A stretch of DNA of 64,000 bases from Ewingella americana (GTDB lineage: Bacteria > Pseudomonadota > Gammaproteobacteria > Enterobacterales > Enterobacteriaceae), in NCBI RefSeq assembly GCF_006438725.1, contig NZ_RCZD01000004.1, forward strand, positions 186,001 through 250,000, given 5' to 3'. Positions 17,978-26,881 of the stretch are shown here, in pieces (position 1 is the first letter of the stretch; each line of letters begins with the position of its first letter). The position numbers were made by a program, and so were the translations under genes. The notes under the pieces are model-generated. The model ran no database searches, was not told the origin of the DNA, and saw only the letters and a list, made by a program, of their open reading frames with translations.

Positions 17978-18214
17978 ATGAATCGCACTAAACTGGTACT
18001 GGGCGCTGTGATCCTGGCTTCAACTATGCTGGCTGGTTGTTCAAGCAATGCTAAAATCGACCAACTGTCTTCAGACGTTTCTACTCTGAACACTAAAGTT
18101 GACCAACTGAGCAACGACGTGAACGCAATTCGTTCTGACGTTCAGGCAGCTAAAGACGACGCAGCACGCGCTAACCAACGTCTTGACAACCAAGCACACG
18201 CTTACAAGAAGTAA
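17978..18214 (+). CDS. lpp: Major outer-membrane (Braun) lipoprotein Lpp
   Basis: A 78-residue precursor. The signal peptide ends in the lipobox LAGC with the lipidated Cys at residue 21; the mature 58 residues form the trimeric coiled coil with heptad repeats ([18 protein letters not shown]), ending in AYKK, whose last Lys is linked to peptidoglycan. The adjacent ldtE encodes an enzyme of the family that handles such wall attachments. It is normally among the most abundant proteins of the cell; the strong promoter and terminator here fit that. Confidence 0.98.
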   Translation: MNRTKLVLGAVILASTMLAGCSSNAKIDQLSSDVSTLNTKVDQLSNDVNAIRSDVQAAKDDAARANQRLDNQAHAYKK

Positions 18215-18230
18215 TATTACTTCTATAGCT

Positions 18231-18260
18231 AAATGGCGCACTCAGTGCGCCATTTTTTTT
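18231..18260 (+). terminator. Rho-independent terminator after lpp
   Basis: AATGGCGCAC and GTGCGCCATT form a 10-bp stem with a TCA loop, followed by a run of T. Confidence 0.95.
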
Positions 18261-18351
18261 GCCTCCGATTTGTCCCCAGCCTCCTTTATTTACACCTCCC
18301 GACGTCCTTCGGCATACAGCAGCCTATACCGCTGTCTCTGATGCACAAACG

Positions 18352-18376
18352 TAAAAAAGGAGCGGTAGCCGCTCCT
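18352..18376 (-). terminator. Rho-independent terminator after ldtE
   Basis: Read on the minus strand, AGGAGCGG-CTA-CCGCTCCT is followed by TTTTT. It lies 36 bp after the ldtE stop codon. Confidence 0.9.
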
Positions 18377-18411
18377 CATTGTTAAACCCTGCTGTCGCCC
18401 GCTGAGCGCCC

Positions 18412-19428
18412 TTACTGATTATTCACCGTTTCATAAGGTTTCGCGGTCAAGACTGAGGCCGTCTGTGGCACGGCCACCGCTGGCGGTGCATCTGTCGCTT
18501 CGACACCTTTGCTGACCACAACTGGCATACCTGAACGGCGCTCGATAGCCTGTTTTACAACATCATCATCCGTCTCTTTGCTCTTGACGAACTTCTTCGC
18601 TGCCGCCGAGAGTGCAATAGGCTTAGTCTGCGGGTCGTCTTTCTCGGTGTGGGACAGCGGCTGGTGCACTTCGATATAGCGTTTCCCATCAGGCTCAACG
18701 TCAAATTTAATCGGCTGATTGACGATCTGAACACGCGTCCCCTTTGGCACCATGTTGAACAAGGCTTCAATATCATCCGGGCGCAGGCGAATACAGCCCG
18801 AACTTACGCGCATACCGATACCAAAATTGGCATTGGTACCGTGAATCAGATATTGCCCGGTACCCGCAGAGAGGCGCATCGCGAACAGCCCCATTGGGTT
18901 CTCAGGGCCGGCCGGCACCATTCCTGGCAGCTTAACGCCATCTTTCAAATACGCTTTACGGATGTTGGCTGTTGGGGTCCAGGTCGGGTTGGGGATTTTC
19001 TGGCTGACTGAGGTGACCATTTCCGGGGTGTTTCGCCCTAGCTGACCAATACCTATCGGCAGAACAATCACCTTATTCTCACCTTTCGGATAGTAATAGA
19101 GACGCAGTTCCGCCAGGTTCACCACAATACCTTCACGCTTGGTATCCGGCAGCAGCATTTGCGAAGGGATGGTCAGCACTGTGCCAGGTTTAGGCAGATA
19201 AGGATCGGTCCCGGGATTTGCTTCCAGCATACCAATCAAACCAATCTGGTATTTCGCCGCTACGGCTTCCAGTGGCAATCCATCATTAGGAACGACGTAC
19301 GTGGTGTTCTCACCAATCAGACGGCTGTTATCCGGCGGGAGTGGATATTCTGCTGCACTTGCGGTCATGGAGTGCGTTGCCATCATAGTGCCAACTAACA
19401 TCGCCAGAAGGGGTAATGTACGTCTCAT
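18412..19428 (-). CDS. ldtE: L,D-transpeptidase LdtE (YnhG)
   Basis: A 338-residue secreted L,D-transpeptidase. A signal peptide (residues 1-26, ending ASA) is followed by a LysM-like wall-binding segment (about 43-90, with TYVVPNDGLPLEAVAAKYQ) and the YkuD catalytic domain with IHGTN and SSGCIRLRPDD, the Cys (near 212) being the nucleophile. LdtE makes mDAP-mDAP cross-links in peptidoglycan. Its place between lpp and sufE matches E. coli YnhG, distinguishing it from paralogues that attach Lpp. The C-terminal 60 residues are low-complexity Ala/Val/Thr-rich. Confidence 0.93.
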   Translation of the reverse strand: MRRTLPLLAMLVGTMMATHSMTASAAEYPLPPDNSRLIGENTTYVVPNDGLPLEAVAAKYQIGLIGMLEANPGTDPYLPKPGTVLTIPSQMLLPDTKREGIVVNLAELRLYYYPKGENKVIVLPIGIGQLGRNTPEMVTSVSQKIPNPTWTPTANIRKAYLKDGVKLPGMVPAGPENPMGLFAMRLSAGTGQYLIHGTNANFGIGMRVSSGCIRLRPDDIEALFNMVPKGTRVQIVNQPIKFDVEPDGKRYIEVHQPLSHTEKDDPQTKPIALSAAAKKFVKSKETDDDVVKQAIERRSGMPVVVSKGVEATDAPPAVAVPQTASVLTAKPYETVNNQ

Positions 19429-19636
19429 ACTCAGTCCTTTTTCGGCCTGCCCTCAGACAATCTGAGGAAAGACAATAATCGTGTCTGTTAATACTAGCAG
19501 CACAGAATTTTGTGGCAATCAAACCACAGAAAATCAGAAAGTTACCTGACTGAATTGCCAGTAAAATACGTGAAGATAGTAAGTTGAAAAATCAGGAGTA
19601 AACAGCAAACAGGTGGGAGAAAGAGGAGAAATTGCA

Positions 19637-19668
19637 TTGCTCATTAGCAGAACATTCCTAATGAGCAA
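19637..19668 (-). terminator. Inverted repeat after the suf operon
   Basis: TTGCTCATTAG and CTAATGAGCAA form an 11-bp perfect stem with a 10-base loop, 20 bp after the sufE stop. The T tract on the minus strand is weak, so it may act as a terminator or as a 3' stabilising hairpin. Confidence 0.5.
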
Positions 19669-19687
19669 CGGAGAGATTTACGCGGAT

Positions 19688-20101
19688 TTAGCTCAGCTTC
19701 TGAGCATTGGCGCGAATTGCGCGGATCATCGCTTCCAGCCCCTGCGAACGGGATGGGGTCAGATGTTGGCTCAGTTCCAGTTGAGTGAAGAACGGACGGA
19801 CGTCCAACGCCACCACATCCTGAGGCGTCAACCCCTGATAGAGACTGAAAACAATCGCCAGCAAACCTTTCACAATCGCAGCATCGCTGTCACCGTCAAA
19901 ACTCAACTGTCCGTTCTCACCGGCCTGCATGACAATCCATACCTGGCTTTGACAACCTGAGATCAGGTATTTGTCCTGGCGGAATGCATCGGTAAGCGGC
20001 GCCAGCTGCCCACCCAATTCGATCACGTAAAGGTATTTTTCTTCCCAGTTCGGGCACCGGGAAAAATTTTTCACTAATTTATCTTTATCTGGCAAAGCCA
20101 T
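19688..20101 (-). CDS. sufE: Cysteine desulfuration protein SufE
   Basis: A 137-residue sulfur acceptor. It takes the persulfide sulfur from SufS and passes it to SufB. The acceptor Cys is residue 50 in [11 protein letters not shown], on the mobile loop of the SufE/CsdE fold. Last gene of sufABCDSE, 29 bp after sufS. The gene is intact and of normal length. Confidence 0.97.
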   Translation of the reverse strand: MALPDKDKLVKNFSRCPNWEEKYLYVIELGGQLAPLTDAFRQDKYLISGCQSQVWIVMQAGENGQLSFDGDSDAAIVKGLLAIVFSLYQGLTPQDVVALDVRPFFTQLELSQHLTPSRSQGLEAMIRAIRANAQKLS

Positions 20102-20130
20102 AAAAACAGGTCCTGATAATGGCGTATCGG

Positions 20131-21351
20131 TTAACCCAACAGCCGGTGAATACGTTGCAGCCCTGCGACCAGACGGTCGACTTCTTCACGGGTATTGTAC
20201 ATCGCCAGCGACGCGCGGCACATGGCTGGTACACCGTAGAATGACATCAGCGGCATGGCACAGTGGTGGCCGGTACGGATTGCGATACCATATTGGTCGA
20301 GGAAACTGCCCACATCATAGGCATGATGCTTGCCGAGATTAAAAGCAATGACGCCGGAACGCATGGCCGGACCGTAGATCACGATGTCAGGAACCTGAGC
20401 CATGGCTTCGAGCGCATAACTCATCAGCGCCTGCTCATAATCATGGATCTGTGGGATCCCAAGGTCGGTGACATAACTCATCGCCGCGCCAAGACCCATG
20501 ATACCGGCGGTGTTCGGCGTACCCGCTTCGAAACGCCATGGCGGCGCGGCAAAAGTGGTACCTTCGGTCAGGCTCACGTGTTTGATCATCGAGCCGCCGC
20601 CTTCCCAGGGCGGCATCTGGTCCAGTAAGGCTTTTTTACCGTACAGAATACCAATACCCGATGGCCCGTAGAGCTTGTGCCCGGACCAGACGTAAAAATC
20701 ACAGTCCAGCGCCTGAACATCCACACTGTAGTGCATCACGGCCTGCGCGCCATCCACCAGCACCGTCAGCCCTGCGGCTTTCGCCTGAGGTATGATTTTT
20801 TCGAGCGGATTGACTGTACCGAGTACGTTGGAAACATGCGTCAACGCCAGCAGCTTGGTACGTGGCGTGATCAGCGTTTCCAGCTCTGAGAGATCCAATT
20901 CACCGTTTGGCGTCAAATGCCAGACGTCGATATGCAAATCACGCTCTTTCGCCAGCATCTGCCAGGGAACGATGTTCGCATGGTGCTCCATTTCGGTGAT
21001 GATGATGCGATCACCCGCGTGAAGTGCAGTTCGCCCAAATGTATTAGCGACCAGATTGATGGCTTCGGTCGAGCCCTTAACAAACACGATCTCTTCGACA
21101 GAGGAAGCATTGATAAATTGCGCGGCTTGCGTGCGGACATTTTCCATCTGCTCGGTGGCTTCTGCGCTCAAAGTATGGATGCCGCGGTGAACCGCAGCAT
21201 AACCATGCTCATAAAACTCAAGCTCACGCGCAATGACCTGGCGGGGCTTCTGTGCGCTGGCCGCGCTGTCAAGGTAGGCCAGCGGCTGGCCGTTTACTTC
21301 ACGGCTCAGCAGTGGGAAATCGCTACGAACTCTTTCCAGAGGAAAACTCAT
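20131..21351 (-). CDS. sufS: Cysteine desulfurase SufS (type II)
   Basis: A 406-residue PLP enzyme that converts L-cysteine to L-alanine and an enzyme-bound persulfide. The PLP lysine is in [11 protein letters not shown] (near residue 226) and the active-site Cys is in [11 protein letters not shown] (near 364), the short type II loop that needs SufE. The ATG shares a base with the sufD stop codon (TAATG), implying translational coupling. It supplies sulfur to the SufBCD scaffold under iron limitation or oxidative stress. Confidence 0.98.
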   Translation of the reverse strand: MSFPLERVRSDFPLLSREVNGQPLAYLDSAASAQKPRQVIARELEFYEHGYAAVHRGIHTLSAEATEQMENVRTQAAQFINASSVEEIVFVKGSTEAINLVANTFGRTALHAGDRIIITEMEHHANIVPWQMLAKERDLHIDVWHLTPNGELDLSELETLITPRTKLLALTHVSNVLGTVNPLEKIIPQAKAAGLTVLVDGAQAVMHYSVDVQALDCDFYVWSGHKLYGPSGIGILYGKKALLDQMPPWEGGGSMIKHVSLTEGTTFAAPPWRFEAGTPNTAGIMGLGAAMSYVTDLGIPQIHDYEQALMSYALEAMAQVPDIVIYGPAMRSGVIAFNLGKHHAYDVGSFLDQYGIAIRTGHHCAMPLMSFYGVPAMCRASLAMYNTREEVDRLVAGLQRIHRLLG

Positions 21352-22652
21352 TACTCACCTCGATTTAGTCGGCCAGCAATACGGGCAATGACTACATCGC
21401 GCAGGGTTTCATTTTTAATCGCTTCAGTCAGCTCAGCCGCAAAAGCAAAAATAATCATGTGCTGTGCATCCTGACCGCTGATGCCACGTGCGCGCAGGTA
21501 GAAAAGTTGTTCGTCATCAATACGGCCAACCGTTGCACCGTGACTACATTTCACGTCATCAGCATAGATTTCCAGCTGCGGCTTGGTGTCCACTTCAGCC
21601 TGCTTGCTTAACAACAGGTTGTTATTGGTCATCTTACCGTCAGTTTTCAATGCGTGTTTAGCCACTTTAATCATGCCGTTAAACACGGCTTTGGCACGGT
21701 CACGCACGATCACTTTATGCAGCTGGTTGCTGTTGCAGTAACCCTTATTGTGCTCAAGGTAGGTGCGGGTATCCGCAATTTCTGCATCAACCGGCAGCAC
21801 CAGACTATTAATATTCAGGTTACTGTTTTCGCCGTTAAGCTGCGCACTGGTGTTATTACGGGTCAGGCCCGCGCCCAGTAGAAAACTGTGGCTGGCAACA
21901 CGTGCATCGCGGCCAATCACCAAATCATTATGCGAAAAATGGAAGCTCGCCTGGCTTTCGAAGGCCAGTTTGTAGTGGGTAAAATCAGCGTTATCGCCCA
22001 CATTTACCGTCAGGCGTGCGCCGGTAAAATGCCCTTTATCACCGAGCGTGACGTAATGCTCAATCACTTCTGCATTCGCGCCGCTTTCAATGTTCAGATG
22101 GTAGCGATGGTGAACGGTATTGATTTCACGCGCCTGCTCGCGGCCACGGCTGATGTGCAGCAAATAAAGTGGTTTCTCAGCCTGTTTACCCGCCGGTAAG
22201 CGGATGGACAAACCGTCTTGCGCCAGACTTTCGGTCAGGTGCAGGAAAATTTCGGACTCAATCGGTTCTGGCAGGGTTTGCTGCACTGAAGGGCTGAGAT
22301 TCTCAATTTCAAATGCGCCCGTCTGACTGTCGCTGAGATCAGCGTCGTAGCGACCATCCACAAATACCAGGCGATAAGCCTCAACCGGCAGCGCGACAGC
22401 GTTCAGTTGGTCAATGGACAGTGCATGCGGCTGTGGTGCAAAGAATTGATTACCGAGCAAAGAGGAGACCGGCGTGTATTTCCAGTTTTCCAGTTTGGCA
22501 TTCGGGAAACCGATACGCAGAACCTGCTGCCAGTGGGCATGCGCATGGGCTGACTGCTCGCCGCCTGCGCTTTCGAACAGGCGGTACAGTTGCTGCATGG
22601 CGTGCGAACTGCCCGCCGCAGGTACGTTACTCTTGGTCTGTAAGCCAGCCAT
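21351..22652 (-). CDS. sufD: Fe-S cluster assembly protein SufD
   Basis: A 433-residue scaffold subunit with the right-handed beta-helix core of the SufB/SufD family. The conserved [12 protein letters not shown] segment (Cys and His thought to act at the SufB-SufD interface, where the cluster is built) is intact, followed by the C-terminal helices that contact SufC. Its start overlaps the end of sufC by 26 bp, as in E. coli. It works in the SufBC2D complex. Confidence 0.97.
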   Translation of the reverse strand: MAGLQTKSNVPAAGSSHAMQQLYRLFESAGGEQSAHAHAHWQQVLRIGFPNAKLENWKYTPVSSLLGNQFFAPQPHALSIDQLNAVALPVEAYRLVFVDGRYDADLSDSQTGAFEIENLSPSVQQTLPEPIESEIFLHLTESLAQDGLSIRLPAGKQAEKPLYLLHISRGREQAREINTVHHRYHLNIESGANAEVIEHYVTLGDKGHFTGARLTVNVGDNADFTHYKLAFESQASFHFSHNDLVIGRDARVASHSFLLGAGLTRNNTSAQLNGENSNLNINSLVLPVDAEIADTRTYLEHNKGYCNSNQLHKVIVRDRAKAVFNGMIKVAKHALKTDGKMTNNNLLLSKQAEVDTKPQLEIYADDVKCSHGATVGRIDDEQLFYLRARGISGQDAQHMIIFAFAAELTEAIKNETLRDVVIARIAGRLNRGE

Positions 22653-23373
22653 AACCTTGCTCCTCTAACTGTTTAACCAAGGTGAAATCGCCGGATTTAA
22701 CAATGCGGCCCTGCCACAAAACGTGCACGTAGTCAGGCTTGATGTAGTCGAGGATACGCTGGTAGTGGGTCACGATAATGAATGAACGTTTGCCGTCACG
22801 TAAGGAATTCACGCCATCGGAAACGATTTTCAGCGCATCAATGTCCAGACCTGAGTCGGTTTCATCAAGGATGCACAGATTAGGCTCAAGGGCCGCCATT
22901 TGCAGAATATCGTTACGCTTTTTCTCACCACCGGAGAAGCCGACGTTGACAGAACGGGTCAGCAAATCGGCCGGCATTTTGAGCATAGCGATTTTTTCTT
23001 CGATGAAATCAGCGAAGTCAAAACGATCCATCGGTGCCTGACCACGGTATTTACGCACCGCATTTACCGCAGTTTGCAGGAAGAAATGGTTGGTAACGCC
23101 AGGGATTTCCACCGGATACTGGAAGGCCATGAATACGCCCTCGCCTGCCCGGTCTTCCGGAGCGAGATCCAGTAAATCTTTACCGTTGAACTCCACGGTA
23201 CCTTCGGTAACTTCGTAGTCCTCGCGTCCAGCCAGCGTCGCGGAAAGCGTACTTTTACCCGAGCCGTTCGGGCCCATAATGGCGTGCACTTCCCCAGGCT
23301 TGATCTCCAGATCAAGCCCTTTAAGAATTTCCTTTTCTTCGACACGGACCTTTAAATTCTTGATGCTTAACAT
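22627..23373 (-). CDS. sufC: Fe-S cluster assembly ATPase SufC
   Basis: A 248-residue ABC-type ATPase without membrane domains. Walker A GPNGSGKST is near residues 34-42, the signature is FSGGEKKRND, and Walker B CILDETDSGLD has the family's variant Glu-Thr-Asp text. It drives conformational change in SufBCD and FADH2-dependent cluster assembly. It is separated from sufB by 146 bp, much more than the tight spacing usual in this operon. Confidence 0.97.
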   Translation of the reverse strand: MLSIKNLKVRVEEKEILKGLDLEIKPGEVHAIMGPNGSGKSTLSATLAGREDYEVTEGTVEFNGKDLLDLAPEDRAGEGVFMAFQYPVEIPGVTNHFFLQTAVNAVRKYRGQAPMDRFDFADFIEEKIAMLKMPADLLTRSVNVGFSGGEKKRNDILQMAALEPNLCILDETDSGLDIDALKIVSDGVNSLRDGKRSFIIVTHYQRILDYIKPDYVHVLWQGRIVKSGDFTLVKQLEEQGYGWLTDQE

Positions 23374-23450
23374 ACGTATCCTTGAGTTTGCGCCTGCGCG
23401 CTCATAATTCTGTGGTTCTTACTGTGTCTGTTCTTCAAGACTCTTGCTTA

Positions 23451-23486
23451 CGCCCGGCTTTCTTACGGGAAAGAAACGGGTGGGCG
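23451..23486 (-). promoter_or_regulatory. Hairpin in the sufB-sufC intercistronic gap
   Basis: The 146-bp gap between sufB and sufC carries CCCG-GC-TTTCTT and AAGAAA-CGGG arms (23453-23464 with 23471-23480) around a 6-base loop; an outer CGCCC/GGGCG pairing is an alternative. No T tract follows on the minus strand, so it looks like an mRNA processing or stabilising structure rather than a terminator. Confidence 0.5.
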
Positions 23487-23519
23487 CACAAGAAAAGGCG
23501 TCAGATGTTTTTGAAAAAA

Positions 23520-25043
23520 TTATCCGACGCTGTGCTCAAGGCTGATGGCCAGAAGTTTTTGTGCTTCAACAGCGAACTCCAGCGGCAGCTCGGAAAAGAC
23601 ATCTTTACAGAAACCGTTAACAATCATCGAGATGGCATCATCTTCGCTTATCCCGCGCTGCAAGCAGTAGAACAGCTGATCGTCGCCGATTTTCGACGTA
23701 GTGGCTTCATGCTCCAACTGGGCAGTGTTGTTCCGCACTTCCACATACGGGAAAGTATGCGCCGCGCTGTCCGGGCCGATAAGCATTGAGTCACACTGGG
23801 TAAAGTTGCGGGCGTTTTCCGCAGACGGCAGGATTTTCACCAGGCCGCGATAACTGTTCTGACTATGTCCTGCAGAAATACCTTTGGAAATGATGGTCGA
23901 CTTGGTGTTTTTACCAATGTGGATCATTTTCGTACCGGTGTCCGCCTGCTGTTTACCGCTGGTCAGCGCCACGGAGAAGAATTCACCGATCGAGTTATCC
24001 CCTTTGAGGATCACACTTGGGTATTTCCAGGTGATCGCAGAACCGGTTTCAGACTGCGTCCAGGACATTTTCGAACCCGCACCTTCACAAAGTGCACGTT
24101 TGGTCACGAAGTTCAGGATCCCGCCGGTACTGTCTTTGCTGCCGGAGAACCAGTTCTGCACGGTGGAATATTTCACTTCAGCATCTTTATGCAAAATGAC
24201 TTCAACCACTGCGGCATGCAGTTGGTAGGTGTCGCGCACCGGGGCCGAGCAGCCTTCGATGTAGCTGACATAACTGCCTTCGTCAGCAATCAGAATAGTA
24301 CGTTCGAACTGGCCGGTTTTCGCCGCATTGATACGGAAATAGGTCGACAGTTCCATCGGGCAGCGCACGCCTTTAGGCACGTAAACGAAGGTGCCGTCAG
24401 AGGCGACAGCTGCGTTCAGCGCCGCAAAGAAATTATCCTGAGCAGGCACAACGGTGCCGAGATACTTGCGTACCAGATCCGGGTATTCATGAATAGCTTC
24501 ACCGAAGGAGCAGAAAATAACACCCGACTCAGCCAACTTCTCACGGTACGTGGTGGAAACAGACACCGAGTCGAAAATGGCATCGACTGCCACTTCTTTG
24601 CCTTCACGTACTGGAACACCCAACTGCTCAAAGGCTTTTTCCACTTCGCTGGTCAGGTAGTTCTTACCGTCGAGCGCAGGAATACCATGAGCGTTAGCTG
24701 GCGACTCTTGCGTTGCACCCGGCTGTGAGCCACAGGTGTCATCACAGCTGCCGCAAGAAGGTGCGGAATAGTAGCTGTAATCCTGATAGTCGAGCGGCGT
24801 GTAGTACGCTTTTAACCAATGTGGCTCTTCCATTTTCAGCCAAGCATGGTAAGCCTGCAGACGGAACTCCAGCATCCACTCAGGCTCATTGCGCTTCGCG
24901 GAAATGGCACGCACCACATCTTCATTGATGCCAGATGCTAATTCATCGGTTGCCAGCTGGGTGAAGAACCCTTCCTTGTATTTCGTCTCCTCGCCGACCC
25001 AAGACTGCACATCGTCTGGAATTTCTACGTTGCTTCGTGACAT
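23520..25043 (-). CDS. sufB: Fe-S cluster assembly protein SufB
   Basis: A 507-residue core scaffold of the SufBC2D complex. The sulfur-accepting Cys equivalent to E. coli Cys405 is kept (NFTQCDSML), as are the [11 protein letters not shown] residues that form the cluster site. The N-terminal part has the [18 protein letters not shown] cysteine cluster typical of enterobacterial SufB. A later non-catalytic Cys of the E. coli protein is Val here (FPYVEVRNN). The protein is about 12 residues longer than E. coli SufB because of an insertion near residue 110. Confidence 0.98.
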   Translation of the reverse strand: MSRSNVEIPDDVQSWVGEETKYKEGFFTQLATDELASGINEDVVRAISAKRNEPEWMLEFRLQAYHAWLKMEEPHWLKAYYTPLDYQDYSYYSAPSCGSCDDTCGSQPGATQESPANAHGIPALDGKNYLTSEVEKAFEQLGVPVREGKEVAVDAIFDSVSVSTTYREKLAESGVIFCSFGEAIHEYPDLVRKYLGTVVPAQDNFFAALNAAVASDGTFVYVPKGVRCPMELSTYFRINAAKTGQFERTILIADEGSYVSYIEGCSAPVRDTYQLHAAVVEVILHKDAEVKYSTVQNWFSGSKDSTGGILNFVTKRALCEGAGSKMSWTQSETGSAITWKYPSVILKGDNSIGEFFSVALTSGKQQADTGTKMIHIGKNTKSTIISKGISAGHSQNSYRGLVKILPSAENARNFTQCDSMLIGPDSAAHTFPYVEVRNNTAQLEHEATTSKIGDDQLFYCLQRGISEDDAISMIVNGFCKDVFSELPLEFAVEAQKLLAISLEHSVG

Positions 25044-25073
25044 ATTGGTTACATCGCTTCGTTTACAATAATG

Positions 25074-25445
25074 TTAGACACCAAAGCTTTCGCCACACCC
25101 GCAGGCATGCTGAGCTTTAGGATTATTGAATTTAAATATTTGATTCAGCCCTTCACGGACAAAATCCACCTCAGTACCATCGATGAAAGGCATGGCTTTC
25201 AACGGAATAAATAACTTCGCACCATCATGCTCAAACACCAGATCATCGCTGGCTGGTTGCTTGGTCAGGTCCAGCACATAGGCAAAACCGGCACAGCCGG
25301 ACTGCTTCACAGAGAGCTGTAGCCCTCTCACCTCAGGATCCTGAGTGATCAACGTTTTGACCTGCTTTGCCGCAGAGTCAGTTAACGTGACACCTTGCCA
25401 AACATTCTCATCTAAAGAAAATGTACCGACAGTTTCAGTTTGCAT
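25074..25445 (-). CDS. sufA: Fe-S cluster carrier SufA (A-type)
   Basis: A 123-residue A-type carrier that receives clusters from SufBCD and passes them to apo-proteins. The three ligand cysteines are present: Cys in SGCAGFAY (near 50) and the C-terminal CGCGESFGV pair. It is the first gene of the operon; its ATG lies about 40 bp from the presumed transcription start, behind a promoter with a Fur box. Confidence 0.97.
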   Translation of the reverse strand: MQTETVGTFSLDENVWQGVTLTDSAAKQVKTLITQDPEVRGLQLSVKQSGCAGFAYVLDLTKQPASDDLVFEHDGAKLFIPLKAMPFIDGTEVDFVREGLNQIFKFNNPKAQHACGCGESFGV

Positions 25446-25493
25446 CTGTCCTACCTCATCGTTTCAGGGTCATAGACAAGACCTAATGTGCCT

Positions 25494-25521
25494 ATTCTAG
25501 TGATAACATCTATCACTTCAA
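25494..25521 (-). promoter_or_regulatory. suf operon promoter with Fur box
   Basis: On the minus strand TTGAAG (25516-25521) and TAGAAT (25494-25499) are spaced by 16 bp. The spacer is almost entirely occupied by the inverted repeat TGATAGATGTTATCA (25501-25515), 11 of 14 to the Fur 7-1-7 model TGATAAT-N-ATTATCA. This places iron-Fur directly on the promoter, as known for E. coli suf. A CATCAACACATTG stretch at 25621-25633 resembles an IHF site; I could not delimit OxyR or IscR sites. Confidence 0.8.
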
Positions 25522-25850
25522 CCTCTTGTTTTAAGAGGGTATAGCGATTTCGCGTGAGGAGAGTCACTCAACGCCTGCGCTTTCTCAGGCTGGCCGCTGG
25601 CGGGTCTTCGACACCGCAGCCATCAACACATTGAATAAGTTGTCAATTTTTTGTTAAAAAAAGTTAATTACCCACGGAGACCGCAGAATAAATAGTGTTC
25701 CTGATAACTATTATAAAACATTCATCGGAAATACCTATTTATGAATTCGTTCATTTATAGTCAGGAAATGCCTTTTTTAACGCTATTTCCACACTAAATT
25801 AAGGGCTATTTAGCTGATTAAGCCTGCCGAAAATAAAGTCAGTGTCGTGA

Positions 25851-25879
25851 TTGATCCGCCGCTCATTTATCAATATGAT
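25851..25879 (+). promoter_or_regulatory. Promoter of the Fur-boxed orphan gene
   Basis: TTGATC (25851-25856) and TATGAT (25874-25879) are spaced by exactly 17 bp, giving a start near 25886, six bases before the Fur box. Confidence 0.6.
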
Positions 25880-25891
25880 GCATTTTCAAAT

Positions 25892-25906
25892 TGATAATGG
25901 TTATCA
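25892..25906 (+). promoter_or_regulatory. Fur box upstream of the orphan gene
   Basis: TGATAATGGTTATCA agrees with the Fur 7-1-7 consensus (TGATAAT-N-ATTATCA) at 13 of 14 defined positions. It begins just after the presumed transcription start and ends 23 bp before the ATG at 25930. Confidence 0.85.
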
Positions 25907-25929
25907 TTCAAAAAATCGGACTGAAGCGA

Positions 25930-26334
25930 ATGGCTCAATCTGTTAATGCGTGGCTACAAAATAAAATCGACGAATACAAATTTAGTGTCCGCGATGCCAC
26001 GGTAGACTTTTATCTAACGGAAGCCGCGCTGTGCCGTGAAGACGCCGACATCAGCCAGCTAAAACGCTTCAATACACATTGTCTCGACATGGCCAATCTC
26101 TGCCTGCAAAACGGCGATGATCACAGTTACCTGCACGCCCTGTGCAAACTCCATAACCGCCTTATTGTTGAGATCAACACGCCACACCGCAGCGAGCTTT
26201 TCCGTGTGCAGAGTTACCACTTCGCACGCCATACGCTCAAACTCATCTGTCACTATTATGCCATGATGGGCATCTGGGACAAAGCAACGGCCTTCCAGAC
26301 TGACTTCGTTAAGCGCGTGCCTTTCCAGCTTTAA
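25930..26334 (+). CDS. Unrecognised 134-residue Cys/His-rich protein under a Fur box
   Basis: I do not recognise this protein. It is 134 residues, predicted mostly alpha-helical, without signal peptide or membrane span, so cytoplasmic. It has five cysteines (35, 51, 58, 72, 107) and eight histidines (50, 65, 69, 75, 86, 97, 101, 108), with Cys-His neighbours at 50-51 and 107-108 and several Cys/His spaced as in metal-binding helices. Pattern NLCLQNGDDHSYLHALCKLHNR followed by a second helix pair recalls TPR-like hairpins. I chose ATG 25930; an upstream TTG at 25891 would begin inside the Fur box. It sits divergently beside suf, where E. coli has ydiH, and a near-consensus Fur box indicates iron repression. 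Confidence 0.75.
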   Translation: MAQSVNAWLQNKIDEYKFSVRDATVDFYLTEAALCREDADISQLKRFNTHCLDMANLCLQNGDDHSYLHALCKLHNRLIVEINTPHRSELFRVQSYHFARHTLKLICHYYAMMGIWDKATAFQTDFVKRVPFQL

Positions 26335-26371
26335 CTTAATTTCAACAAATTAGCCTCAACCCATTGGGCAA

Positions 26372-26405
26372 ATAAAAAAGCGGAAGCATCGAAAATGCCT
26401 CCGCT
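26372..26405 (-). terminator. Terminator after ydiJ-menI
   Basis: On the minus strand AGCGGA-GGCAT and ATGC-TTCCGCT pair with one mismatch around a short loop and are followed by TTTTTTATT. Confidence 0.85.
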
Positions 26406-26443
26406 CTGCCCATTGAGATCCTGATCTGAAGCTAATAACAGGT

Positions 26444-26863
26444 TTAAATATCAATCACCATCGTGGTTAGCCGCGAAATACAGCACAGCTTGTCGTGCTC
26501 ATCGAAGATCTCAATCTGCCAGACCTGATTGCGTCGGCCTACGTGCAAAGGACGGCAAATCCCCTTTACGTATCCTTGAGTCGCGGCGCGAAGATGATTC
26601 GCGTTAATTTCCACGCCGACGACCTGTTGTTCGCCCCGTGTACACAGATACCCGGCCATTGAGCCCATCGACTCCGCCAACACCACCGACGCGCCGCCGT
26701 GTAACAGGCCAAAAGGCTGCGTGGTCCGCGAGTCAACGGGCATAGTTGCTTCAAGGTGGTCGTCACCCAACAAGGTGAACTCAATCCCAACATGCCCGAC
26801 CATACAGCCCTGGCTGTGATGATTGAGCGCATCAAGGGTGGTCTCTCTTTTCCATAATGCCAT
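26444..26863 (-). CDS. menI: 1,4-dihydroxy-2-naphthoyl-CoA hydrolase MenI (YdiI)
   Basis: A 139-residue hotdog-fold thioesterase that releases DHNA from its CoA ester in menaquinone synthesis. The family motif [20 protein letters not shown] contains the catalytic Glu and the conserved [20 protein letters not shown] is the second conserved block. I chose the ATG at 26863 ([10 protein letters not shown]), preceded by AGGAG, over a start five codons further upstream. It follows ydiJ by 18 bp and is probably co-transcribed. Confidence 0.93.
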   Translation of the reverse strand: MALWKRETTLDALNHHSQGCMVGHVGIEFTLLGDDHLEATMPVDSRTTQPFGLLHGGASVVLAESMGSMAGYLCTRGEQQVVGVEINANHLRAATQGYVKGICRPLHVGRRNQVWQIEIFDEHDKLCCISRLTTMVIDI

Positions 26864-26881
26864 GTTCTGCTCCTGCAACCT

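Noticed and set aside
23865-24728. 287-codon plus-strand frame over sufB
   Set aside because: Antisense shadow of sufB, with no ribosome-binding site and no recognisable domain.
25891-25929. TTG start for the Fur-boxed gene
   Set aside because: The codon overlaps the Fur box and lies only a few bases from the presumed transcription start; the ATG at 25930 is more sensible.
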